A DNA stretch of 64,000 nt from Dromaius novaehollandiae (Eukaryota > Chordata > Aves > Casuariiformes > Dromaiidae), in the NCBI RefSeq assembly GCF_036370855.1, contig NC_088113.1, forward strand, positions 17,752,501 to 17,816,500, given 5' to 3'. Both the position numbers and the translations under genes were made by a program. The notes below the pieces were generated by a model, which worked only from the letters and a program-made list of their open reading frames with translations, was not told where the DNA came from and made no database searches. Below are positions 17,022-28,417 of this stretch, one piece after another (the first letter of the stretch is position 1; the number at the start of each line of letters is the position of its first letter).

Positions 17022-20000
17022 ACTGCTACCTTAGAAAACCACAGTCCTGGCTGCCATCCCTGCTGCACCCTGTGGAAAACCTCATTAGCCCGGATTTTCT
17101 TTCCAGCAGCGGTGGAAGCGGGGGCACCGTGCCGGGGGGGCTGCCAGCGCCCGGGGGGGGTCGGGGCACCCGCACCGCAGGGACCCACCTGCAACGTGGC
17201 CTCGCCGCACCCTCCCGCTGCTGCGTGCATCAGTGGCACCTCCGCAGTCGGCGAAAAGCAAGGCAGGCGGACCGTAGAGCTTGCTAAATATTTTTAAAGA
17301 TGGCCTGTTTTTCCACCCAAGAAACTCTGCTGCCCCTTTCATTGCAAAAAATTATTTGCACGTTTTTAAAAACGGCTTTAAAAACCTGTCTTTTCAGCTG
17401 CAAATAACACCAAAATCCCCCCTTTTTGGAGCCTTGCCCTGCTGAGCACCCGGGAGAGAACTGGGGGATCTGCACGGGAGTGCGGGGGTGGCTAGGTTGG
17501 GTTTGACGAAAAACGCATGGATCGGCCCCGTTTTGCACCAGCCTGCAGCCCCGCGGCCTGGCCGCTCTCCGCCGGCTCGACTGGCCGCGGTTCCTGGCGT
17601 TCGGGAGGCGAAGCGACCCCGCGCACGGGCTTTTTAGCTCTTTTGTAGCAGGTTTTCAAACTTGCATCACCTGCAGCGTCTCCCGCGGCTCTCGCTGGGA
17701 GCTGTTAGACGCACAGCGAATCGCAGAGCCTGGCCTTGGCCCCCGCCCCGAGCGCGCGGCCTCGCAGGTCAGGCGTTGCAAATGCAGCCGCGCCAGTCTG
17801 TGTCCTGACCCCTAATCTGCTCCGCGTCTCTCCGGGATCCTAAATGGACTGAGATTTTTAACAAATGGGCCGTTTATGCTCCCTCTGCTTTCTGCGTTCG
17901 GCAGAGCCGAGCCGTTCCTAAAGCGAGACCTCGGGCAGGGCTTCCTGGTGAGGGAGCTCAGCACGCGAGGCTGCTTGCGTACTGTACCTGCATTTTAGCG
18001 ACTATATAAACAGACACAAATCCAACATGCAAAAGAGGCGCTACATAAAGAAGCACTTGAAAGTCGCTCGTGGTTTTGTTCCGTGCAGACAGCACTGATC
18101 TCTGAAAACACGGGCATTTCGAGGTGCAAATGAGCCTTTCCTGCCTCTCAGAGGCTTTTCCAGTGCTTTCCCTCCATGTCAGCGAGGTTAAAGGAGGTGT
18201 GATAGGCATTTAATTACGAACACGCCGAATCCCTTTGACAAGTTCAAATGCGAGTTTGCCTAGGCAAGACTCACCTCCACCGTGGCACGGAGCCACGGCG
18301 CGCTCTGACCCACGCGAGGAGGTGAGGGCAGAATAATTTAAGCGAGATTGGGAGAAACAACCCCTTTGACTGCAAAGTTCAGCATGGAAAGTTGCTGTTT
18401 TTACGAAAAGCCGCTGAAGGGGAAGGTGGGGGGAGCAGGGAAAGAATTTGCAGACGCAGTGAGGGGGAAACACAGAAAATCTGCTCAGAAGTCCGAAACG
18501 CGGATCCAAATTAACAGCGCGCAGGTGCCAACGCTCGGGTGAGCCGCGAGAAATAGCCGCCGAATTTTCGGCATGAGTTTTTAAATGAACTCACCTCATT
18601 TAGGCTTGTGCCTTTTTCCACAGTCGCTTGCCATGAATATTCAAGCAGAGCGGAGAATTTGCTGGCAGCAATATCAGAAAGGCCGTGCCAGCAGCGGAGA
18701 GCACCTCAGCCGGCGCTGGGCGCGTTTGCAGCCAGTGCAAACCCCTCCCCGGGGCAGGCAGGCTGCAAACCCCGCGGGGGGAAGGAGACTGCAAGAACCA
18801 GGGTGGGGGGAATGAGGTGCCCCGGGGGGGCTGAGCCCGGCTCAGTGCCACTGGCTTGGCCGGGGACCGTCGCCCCGTGCGAGGCTGAAGCACTAATTAG
18901 TTATATTGGTTTCAAACAAACCAGCCCCGTCCCCGAGCAGCGCTCTGTCGATGGGGTGACATTGATTAGGCGATAAAGTAGGCAAAACACTGCTAGGAAA
19001 CGGTGCCTGCCTGGAGGTGAGGAATAAAATGTGTTGAACTCGAAGCAGCAAGCTGGCAACTATTTGTTTGGAGGAAAACATACGATGAAAAGCAACCCGG
19101 CAGCAAACGCAGCGGAGCTGTGCGTCCGTTACGTCGCACGTTCACGCGCTGCGGTCCGGGCGAGCCAAGCACGCATCCGTGTTCGGCACAGCACTAACTG
19201 CACGAGGCTGTCGGTCACTTCGACACGGAGGTTGGTGATATAATTGTCCTTTCCTACCTCGGAGCTTGAATCTATGCAGCCATTAACCTGTTGCTGTTGG
19301 GGAAAAGTGAGATTTACTTGCAAAGCCGCGTCCCAGGACGACACGCGCTCCCCTGCGGGAGTGGGGCAGCACGGGGTGGATCTGTTTCTGTTCTTCCATT
19401 TAAGCAAAGCCATTTTCTCATCCTCACAGCTGAGGACGTCGGAAACTCTTGGCAAAGGAGCCCACAGAGAGCAGGATATTTTTTTTACCGTTTAATATTA
19501 ATGCCTTTCCACATTGCCCGTATTCACAGGGTGTTTTGCAAGAACATGCTGTTCCGTTTTTCCGAGCCGGAGAGGCCTTGGCAGGCAAGTGCCCGCAGGG
19601 AGCCGCAGGCCGCCTCTGCCCGGAGTTAGGAAGCAAAAACCTCCACGTCTTCATGGCCGTCCCTTGAGCCTTCCCTCCGCGGCGGGGACCGGCCTCCGTT
19701 CGCAGCAGGGATGCGGGATGCACGCAGGGAGACGCAGGGAGCAGCGCTGCAGCCCGCGGCATCTTTGCCTCCCTGCCGGATCGAGTGCTTGCACAGCCCG
19801 TGTTCCTGTCCAGGGACCGCTCGGCCGCCCGCCGGGACGTGACAGCAGCTTCTCCATGGCCCGCCAGCGCCATCGTGTCCCCCAAGTGCTTCCCTCCCCC
19901 TGCGCTTCCCGCAAGTGCCTAAAACCTCCCCCCGGGCGAGCGTGTCCCGGCCGCTGCTCCCGACGTGCCGCTCGTCCAGGCCGACAGGCACAGAGCCGAC

Positions 20001-20128
20001 CTCGGCCTTCTGCTCCCGCGGGGTTTTCGGAGGTTTTCCCTGCATCCCGGCTTGGTGGTGGCTCCAGACCTGTCTGGAGCCTGATGGAGGCTCAGGGAAG
20101 TGTGCAGCTGCCGTTGGCTCCGGAAGGC

Positions 20129-20445
20129 GGATTCCCAAGCATGCCAGATCCCTAGGACCGGGATTCCCGAGCATGCCAGATCCCTGGGACCAGGATTCCC
20201 GAGCATGCCGGATCCCTGGGATCAGGATTCCTGAGCATCCTGGATCCCTGGGATTAGGATTCCCAAGCATGCCAGGCCCCTGGATCGGGATTCCCGAGCG
20301 TGCCAGATCCCTGGGATTGGGATTCCCAAGAGTGCCAGATCCCTGGGATCAGGATCCCCGAGTGCGCCGGGCCCCTGGATCAGGATTCCCAAGTGTGCTG
20401 GATCCCTGGGATCGGTATTCCCGAGCGTGCTGGGACCCTGGGATG
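20129..20445. repeat. 32-bp minisatellite, ten tandem copies
   Basis: Ten consecutive units, seven of 32 bp and three of 31 bp, each begin GGATTCCC or a near variant (the last starts GTATTCCC) and end around GATCCCTGGGAT or a variant. Units differ at a few positions only: CAAGC/CGAGC, CATGCC/CGTGCC, and GATCCCTGG versus GGCCCCTGG. The 31-bp copies are fifth, eighth and tenth. The 282-residue open frame on + running through it owes part of its length to the array. Confidence 0.95.
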
Positions 20446-21845
20446 CGGCCGCCCGGGGTGGGCAGAGCCGCATCCCCCCGGCTCCTCGCAGCCCGTGCCG
20501 AAACGCTTCACCCCTGCCAGCACCCTTTCGACCCCCCCATCGGGAAGGAGTCGCCGGGAATCAGCCCGTTCCCACCCACCTACCCGCCCCTTCCACGCCT
20601 GCCTCCGGCGCGGTGCCGGGGAGCAGCGCAGCACCCTGCGCGCGGGGGTCCCGCGGTGACACCCTGCCCCGGGCGCCGCGGCACTGCCCGGCCCGCAGCG
20701 AGCAGCCGACATCCAGCGAAGGACCCGCAGCAGCCTGAAAATTTCAGCTCCTGCATGTTTTAATCATTCGCATTCCTACTTTTCACATAAAAGCGCTTTC
20801 TTTGTTCAAACTGCAGCTTTTTGTGTGCTTTTTTACGATGCCTGCTAGTTTTAAGATGCCTTTTAAGAAAACCCTCTACAGAAAGAAGTATTAAATTTCT
20901 TCCCGATCCGCGCTCGTTTCTGTATCAGACGCATGTTGTCATACACCAGATGGAGCCAAATAAAAATACAGCGTGAGTTCGGGCGCACGCCGATGTGATA
21001 GATATATAATAATTAGGCTGTGCTGTAAAGCCATTAAGACTGCAAATCTGAAATATCTATTATATTTTCTCTATTTCCCAATCTATGACATTTTTCAGAG
21101 CGTGTTGACAGCTAGCAGCGTTAGCATTCGAACACATCTCGCTAAGGCACGCGCAGACTGCAGTACCAGCATCGTTTTACGCCGGCGCGACTCACGCTCG
21201 CTGATAGCATCGCAGCCAAAGCGAATTTAAGCTTATACTGTACCCGTTAGATATATGCATGTAAAGACTTTAGGGACATGCCAAGAGAGTGCAGTATAAT
21301 GAGCAGGACCACTTCCCTAAGGAGCTGCTTTCCATCCTCTGGAAATAGCCCTCTGCAAGGTGCAGCCCAGTGCTGTGCACTCTGAAACCTATCAATGGCT
21401 CCGAGCATGAAACGCAGCAAGGCTATTCCAGCGACACCCTGTGGCCGCGGTTCCCTGGCGGGGATGTTTGCAGAGCGGATGAAACTCGTCCCCGCGCAGG
21501 CAGGCAGCCCAGGCACGAGCCATCGGAGCACCAGGGAGCTGGCCGCGTGTTTGTGCGCTTGCACGAGGTCCCCTCCCAGCACCGCGGCCCCCCCCGGACA
21601 GCCGAAAGTCCCCATCTTCCCCCCGTAGGTGCCACCAACTCCGGTGTCTCTTTTCCTTCGCTTTTCTCCCACACGGGCGCGGGAGAGCGGCCCCAGAGCC
21701 CCGCGTGCTGCCACCACCTTTCTGGGAAGTGATGAACGGAGGGGTTTTTTCCTACCTGTTTAATTAAACATGCTAAGAAACTGCAAGGGGGAGTTTATTG
21801 GATTTCCCCCCCCCTTCAATGCACTGCAGCTCATTAAAAAATAAA

Positions 21846-21856
21846 GGGGGGGGGGG
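21846..21856 (+). repeat. G11 homopolymer
   Basis: Eleven consecutive G after AATAAA, in a block with other homopolymers (a C9 run just upstream). Confidence 0.9.
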
Positions 21857-23526
21857 CGTTTGCTGGAAACGCAGCTTTCAAATAAGCCTTAATTTAAATA
21901 ATTAAATGGGCTGCATTTATTTTTTGTGTCGTTTTCATTTTCCTACCAGCTTCCTTGCTTTGGCTCCGATTTAAGGAGCTCCGCGGGAGGCGGGAGGGGG
22001 CCGCGCGGGCCCCCGCTGAGACCCGTCGGCGTCGTCACACGCGGCCTCCCCGGGAGGCCGCCGGCCCCGGCGGGATGCGACGCCCCTGGGTGCCGCCGCG
22101 TTTGGCGGAGCAGCGGTCCCTCTCCCCTGCGACGGCAGCCGGACCTCCGGGCTCCCTATTTCAGTGCTGAAGGAGCTTTGGGATACGTTAGGTAGGGTAA
22201 AAATTGTATAAGGGAAATATTATACGCTTTTATATGTGTAAACCTCGTGTTTCAGGACAAGAGGCACCTTCTAATGGCCGGGGGTGAGGAAGAAACTGGA
22301 GGTTACAGGCTGCTTTACGGGTTTTTACCAAAGCCCCCAAGCTTCCACTTTCCTAAACAACAAAAAATTTTATTTTCCTTCCTTTTGATTAAAAAAACTT
22401 ATTTTCCACCTTCTGGCGAGGCCGGGCAGGTCTCCGGGCGCAGGACGTGGCAGCGGGGCGGCAGCGGCTGCAGCCGGGGCCCGTGGCACCTCGAGTGCTG
22501 CCGAGGGGAGCCGAAGGATGGCGGGTGACACGGGGCTCCCGCGCGCCCGGTGCCTTTCGACGCCGGTTTTCTCGCGTCTTGCCGTCGCCGCACGCTGCCC
22601 CTGCACAGCTCCGTCCCGGCTGCGGCGTTTCCCAGCCCGCGGCGCCCCGCTGCTGCCGCTCGGCCCTTCCCTGGGCTGCACCCAGCTCCGCAACCCGCCT
22701 AAACAAGCAGCGCTGGGCACGAGTTTCCATCACGGTGCGATGCGGTGCACAGGGCTGCCCTGATTTTATTTTTTCTACTTTTTAATTGGAGTTCTTTTTT
22801 TTTTTCTCCTCTAGCACCAACTAAGCTAAAGCCCCCCTCTCCCCCTGCTTCCCCTTCTCTATTATTTAGCACTCAGTAAATGAATAATTTACACTTCGCA
22901 TCCAGGAGGGGAGCTCCCCAGCTCTGCTAACGCAACAGGGCTGCGCGGCGGCAGCGCCCAAGCCTGGGCCGAGAGCACCATCTGCCGCCCGCCGCTCTCC
23001 CGGCCGGGGGGACCGGGGCCAGGGCCACCAGCCCCTTTGCAAAATGCGTTTTGCAACGAGGCAAATCAGGGAAACAACGATTTATTTCTATGTATTTTAT
23101 TCATTTATTTATTTATTATTTATTGGGTGGCCCTGCAGCCCCAGGACCAGGGGAAGGGGCAGGCGGGAGGGCACAGACCTGGCCCTGGGAAGGGAGCTCA
23201 CCCCAGCCGGTGCTAGGTCGTGCCATGCTTTAAACAGGACCATGGATGCATTTGCATTAAAAATAAGTGTACACATGCAAAATACAGCCCCAGCATTTAG
23301 GAAGAAAAAGAATAAGGATAAAAACTAGTGCAAGAAAAAAGAAAAAAGACACAACCTCAAATCACACCCCCAGACATACCCCTGCTGTGCATCACTATCC
23401 AGAGAGAGAGAAAGAACCTATTTTTTTTGGGGGGGGGGGTGGCAGGGTTTTGTTTTGTTTTTTTTCTTTTAAAGGCACTTAATAGCTGTATAGTTTCTCA
23501 CGGATGACTGATCCGCCCTCCCTTGC

Positions 23527-23570
23527 CGAAGGGCCAAGGGTGTCGCACCTCTGTGCGGGTTTGGCCCTCG
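23527..23570. other. Nested inverted repeat (candidate structured element)
   Basis: Outer arms AGGGCCAA (23530-23537) and TTGGCCCT (23561-23568) are exact reverse complements, extended by two more C/G pairs across a bulged A. Inside, CGCAC (23544-23548) and GTGCG (23553-23557) form a second stem around a CTCT loop. No gene or repeat family is recognised here. Confidence 0.5.
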
Positions 23571-24500
23571 CTCCTCTCCAAGTGGAGCAAGAGGGCCTGG
23601 GTGCTACGTGGCGACATGCTAAGAACAACGTTATCATTTTAATTTTCTCTTAAAGAGGCTGTACCTAATTTCTCCCGGGAAATTAGACGTGTTGTTCTTC
23701 ACAGCCCAGTCTGCACTAATTGGGCCGTGCTCCAAGGTGTTGGCTTGAAGTGGGAGCACCAAATGCATCGCCGTGACCGGGGAAGCGCTTGCGACTCCTC
23801 CTGGCACCTTAGCTCTGTTACTGGATTGAAGAGTGCCCAAGGGCTTGAGTAAAACCACGGAGTACTTTTAACAGGGCACAGACACCGCAAAAGCAAGATT
23901 TGTTATGCATTTGTTCAGCCCTCTTACCGAACGGCGGTACCTATCAGAGACCAGACGCTGCTCGCGTTGTTCGTACAAGCAGCATCCCGCCATCAGAGCG
24001 GGGAAGCTCCCAGGAGGAGCCGGGGCAGCCCGGGCGCCACGCGGAGAACAACAGTAAATTCGCTGTGCGGGAGAACAAAGGGGAAACGCTGTGTTGCATG
24101 AGCGAAGCCACCTCCGAAGTGGCAGTAAAATCAGGCGGCAGAGAGGAACCACGAGCAAAATAGCGAGAGGTCACTTCTGCAGGGTGCTGCTTGTATGGCA
24201 TCTTCAAGAAAGAGATCTAAACCTTAAGATCAACCTGCGGCATCTAAATATTTTTCTCTGCACGTTATGCCAGAAGCCCTGATGTGCAGAAATCCTTGCA
24301 CAAACACTGGCAGTCTTTAAAGAGGGGATCCCTGCCAGCCCCGCACACGCAGGCCCTTGCGCTCCGAGGTGGAGATGCAGGACTAGGTGCACAATCCGGG
24401 GAAAAACTGCTGCTGAAATTGTACCAGCAACTGTGCAACCAACCGAATTTTGTCCATCCTACCTCACTTACCCCAAAGCGTTAAGAGTCTTCTCTGCAGA

Positions 24501-27439
24501 TCAATGAATAACTGTAAGCATAAGAAAAGAGTTATGATGATCATCGCACGACTCAATACAAATAATACTATACAGTTATGAGAAGTAATTTAGACAATGT
24601 CAGAAATAAGGGGAAAGTTACTTTTTGGATCCAATTAAAATCTCCAATAAATTCTTAATTATTGTGAATTTGATGGCATTTATCAGAGTATTCCTGCATG
24701 CATCTCATTACATATTTTAATAGGTACCCTGAGAACAAATCTATTTAATTATACAGCTGTAAAATATGAAAAACAGGTTGAAATCAGAGTTCCTTATTAT
24801 ATCCTAATTGTTCTGCTTAATTTTTGTGCCAGAAAAAGAATGGTACCATAGTCCAGCACCATTACAGCTATGCACCAGCTAATCAAGTGTGTTAAAAGGG
24901 AGAGATACCCAGGCTATCACCTGCTACTATAAAATGCAGTGCTGAAGGCACGCACACAAATACGCACGTGTGCAAACACACACAGGTAAACTTCAGGCAA
25001 GGAAGAAGCAACACGTTCCTGATGCAACAGGATCAAAGTGAGAGAGGGACAGAAACAGGATGCCTAAGACTTTGCAGACTTGCGTAGAGAGAGACCCTCC
25101 CAAACGCAGCCGGCTCCAGTGCACTCGCCTCCAGCTCTCAAGGTGCTAGAAAGCCGCTGCAGCACTGAGCTGGGCCAGCTCCTAAGAGGATGGAGGCAAA
25201 GGACAGTGAATTCAAGTGTGGTTGCAAAGTAACTCTCAGCCTGGTGAATTTTCCTGCATCTCTCTCGGGGTTTGGCTCGTTTCTATTTGAGCTGTGCAAG
25301 GCCAGGGACCGGAGAAGAATCGCGGTGTCTCTCTTTGCAGGCCATTACTGCTGGAGAGGTGCTGTTCTGTGTACACGGCCCTGTAAAGGCCTTTGCTGTG
25401 CTTTGGAACGCCAAGCTTCTGAGCATAAGAAATAGCTACCCTTTTATCACCAGGGAAAAGAAAAGTTTTACCAAATCAGCAACCGATTTGCCACGAGAAC
25501 GTCTCCTCAGAAACATGTCAACAGCCACATGAGGCAGCACTCAATCCACCACCAGCAATAACGTTAAGGGTCAATACCTCAGTCAGAAATTAGATGAACT
25601 TGCACTTCTAGAAGGAGATGAGGGGCAACCAGCTTTTCAGACTAATACAGCAGGGACTGCTGGGCAAGATTACATGGAGCAAAGGGCTGACTGTGCACAT
25701 AAATAGATGTTATTTAGAAGAAAAACAACAGTTACGGTCCTGCAGAAGATCTCCCCCTTCTCCAATCCCATTGGCCTCTCCTGCCTATTTCTAAGCTACT
25801 ACTTCTACTGCACAGGGAAACACACAGTATAGCATATTATGTAATAACTTTAATTTCTCAGACACGTCTTACCCCCGCTTGTTATCTGAAGCACCACGTG
25901 AAGGTCAGTTTCTTCTCGACTTACCTGCCACAGCTTCTGCAGATACCGTGCTTGCTCGCTGGCTTGTCAATGGTGATTAAAATTTACAACAGACACTTTT
26001 TACAATTAAAGGAAGGTTATCACAATGCTTTGGCCAAAAAATCAAAGTTGTTTCTTTCCACTTAATAACATTACATAATGTCTGTAACAGTTTAGAGTTT
26101 ACAAGCAATTAAAATATTCAGATAAGTGTAGTAGATGATGTCAGGTGAGTACACCACTCGAGCAGCTAATCCGTTTTTTCAGTGAGACTAGTGTCCTCTC
26201 GTGGGCTAAGTCACCGCAGGGCCGAGTGCCAACTCAACAGCGGGGTGCTTGGTGCAGTAGCCTGTAGGCAGAGCTGTCTGTGTGCAAGAAATAATGTTCA
26301 AATTCATGGGATTTTTCTAATAGCAGGATCAGGACCTCACAACTAAGATATTTTTTTTAATCTGTTCGTGCAGAAAAAAGTTTGAAAGCTAAACAATTAA
26401 TGCAAAGTGTGAGAAATACACCTCTTCTGATTTTCATGTTCGTAGTCAAAAATGTGTTCCTGGTTGTATTTTTAAAATGATGCTCCAAATTCTGTGGTTT
26501 ATGTCATACCTTCTACTGAAACTCATCGCTCTTAACTGTGTTTGAGGGAATAGCCTTGCCCTCAGTGAGAGTATTTCATTAAACCTTTACTAGACCAAAA
26601 CAAAATGCTTTTAATATCTCTTACAAGCAGATTCCCTGCTTAAAAACAAACAACACAAACCCCACTATCCCTTCATCTTCATCCAAGATCCCTAAGACAA
26701 TAACAAAGTGTCCAGATTCATGAAGTTGCACACCTCCAAAACACTGACAAAACAAAACAATATAAAAGAAACAAAGTGCATGTTTAGGAAACAGCATCCC
26801 CTCAGGTGGACTAATCGTTTACTGTACCAAGAAAAATAAATTCAAGAGGAGAAAAGATTTGAGAGAAAAATACATTAGCAAATACAGATAAATTTGTTTT
26901 TAATAAAGGAGTTAATTTTCTTTCAATCCTATATAAAACAATAGCAATTAAAAACTTCATTTTTGAAAGTAAAATATTTACATATGAACAAGTAACTGTG
27001 CAAAATTTACATGAAAAAAAATGGAAAGACAGGATTTCCTAAAAGACAAAATAAAAGGGGTGTAACAGTTGTCAGATGTTGATAAAAATACTGATCAGCA
27101 TTCAGTTTACACGCAAGAGAGTTAAATTCTACCATGAGAGTTCACACAAAGAAAGCCAAAGTATTTACAGTCATAAAAGTACTATCAATAGACAATTTAA
27201 TACAATAACCTCTGAAAATATAAAGAACCAATTAGTATATTTGTAATAAAAAAATAGGTACAAAGAAGGGACTTTGCTCTGGACATCTTTAAAGTAGGCC
27301 CACAGCTTGCATACAGTCTTTTAGCAAAATAATTATAGTTTACATAGCCATTTTTATGTTATGTGCCAAAAATTATGTACAATTACTGACAAAATACACC
27401 AACCATTTTTCAACACTTGCTTCACACTGAGAAACAGTC
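24501..27439. other. AT-rich stretch between genes or in a distal TAF4 3' UTR
   Basis: No exon, RNA gene or transposon family was recognised. Composition drops sharply to AT-rich at about 24.5 kb and stays so. Several ATTAAA hexamers on the - strand (for example near 25849 and 26619) would allow longer TAF4 transcripts, so part of this may be 3' UTR. Confidence 0.45.
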
Positions 27440-28249
27440 TTTTGATGATTCCTCTCAACTTTGATTTTATTTAATCTAAGCTTTCACTTTAGCTAAAAAA
27501 CACAGTGCAAGTAAAATATATTTATGCTGAAAAGGTTTCTCTTTTTTTCCTTTTTTTCCTTTTTTAACTTTACAGCTTTACAAACTATAGCAAATAAAAT
27601 GCATTTTTACAGATGCTGCTAAAACATTCAGAAGTAACCCTCCTTTATGGGATTTCAGGGCCTCTAATAAGCAATAATGTGATTAAAATTGAGGTTATGT
27701 TTAAAATTAACTGTATATCCCTCTAGATTTTGAACATTTGGGGGAAAAGATAAATATTCTTAAAAATCAGTTTGCTTTGCTAACTGACTGTTCAAAAAAA
27801 AAAAAAAAGCTAAATGAAATGAGGTCATCTGCTGTAGACATATGCCTATATAATTGATTTAGTTGAATAAAACTGAACTAAAATGCACAATTAATGTTGA
27901 AACTGCTACAGGGCTGACAAAGGGTAGCTAGTTATTTGCTAAACGATTCCATCAGTCTTTATATATGGCTTGTTTGGCAAGAAGGCCACTCAATCAAGAG
28001 ATGAGTTAAAATTTAATTGTCCTTTTATAGTATCCACAGGCCTTTTAAGTATCCTCACTGTTACAGAAATGTATTTCTCTTATACTGAAGAGTTTATTTA
28101 TAAACAGGAATATAAAACTGTTCCATGTAAAGAGGTGGTTGTTTTTTAAACAATATCCCATTTGCTTGTTACAAAAAGGCGTAATTTGCAAATATATAAA
28201 AAATGTCCTCAGGCGGCTCTCCGTCAAAAATACCTTGATCTTTTCCATT
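27440..28249 (-). other. TAF4: Probable TAF4 3' UTR (minimum extent)
   Basis: AT-rich sequence directly downstream of the TAF4 stop on the - strand. Canonical AATAAA on that strand occurs at 28093-28098 (about 150 nt after the stop) and 27466-27471 (about 780 nt after). The second is followed by a G/U-containing stretch. Which is used, or whether the transcript runs on, cannot be told from the sequence. Confidence 0.5.
27466..27471 (-). promoter_or_regulatory. TAF4: Candidate TAF4 poly(A) signal
   Basis: TTTATT on the + strand is AATAAA in the TAF4 sense, about 780 nt past the stop codon. Confidence 0.35.
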
Positions 28250-28417
28250 TTACTTAAGGAATGCTTTATATAGCAATAGTGAATGGCTTGTCTCTCGCTC
28301 ATTTTCTAAACAAAATATGAGGTCCCTGAGGTTCACCCGCGTTATCCTTTGTCGCGTAAACTGTCTGGTTGTTCCAATTCCAGAGCTGCCTGGGACTGCT
28401 GCACTTGAACCAGATCC
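28250..28417 (-). CDS. TAF4: TAF4 terminal coding exon
   Basis: Acceptor ATTTCCAG. It encodes 55 residues plus TAA: GSGSSAAVPGSSGIG, then RQFTRQRITRVNLRDL, then IFCLENERETSHSLLL and YKAFLK. This tail is among the most conserved parts of TAF4. It was identified by reading the reverse strand; its open frame is longer only because it runs into the UTR. Confidence 0.96.
   Translation of the reverse strand, partial: GSGSSAAVPGSSGIGTTRQFTRQRITRVNLRDLIFCLENERETSHSLLLYKAFLK

Larger units (their letters stand above)
10836..24500. other. GC-rich intergenic interval between CDH4 and TAF4
   Basis: No conserved coding exon, RNA gene or full transposon was recognised. The interval is CpG-rich in blocks (about 10.9-11.2, 13.0-13.4, 14.4-15.2, 17.5-17.8, 19.5-20.7 and 21.9-22.7 kb) and carries low-complexity arrays listed separately. 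Several open frames exceed 100 codons, but they follow composition bias or repeats and have no recognisable domain. The ends of the interval are approximate, since neither gene's poly(A) site is proven. Confidence 0.6.

Noticed and set aside
16589..17297. About 200-codon open frames on both strands
   Set aside because: They run through the T/C block array and owe their length to it.
19915..20763. 282-codon + open frame with repeated PDPWDQDSRACRIPG-like units
   Set aside because: It is the 32-bp minisatellite read in frame plus GC-rich flanks lacking stop codons; no recognised domain.
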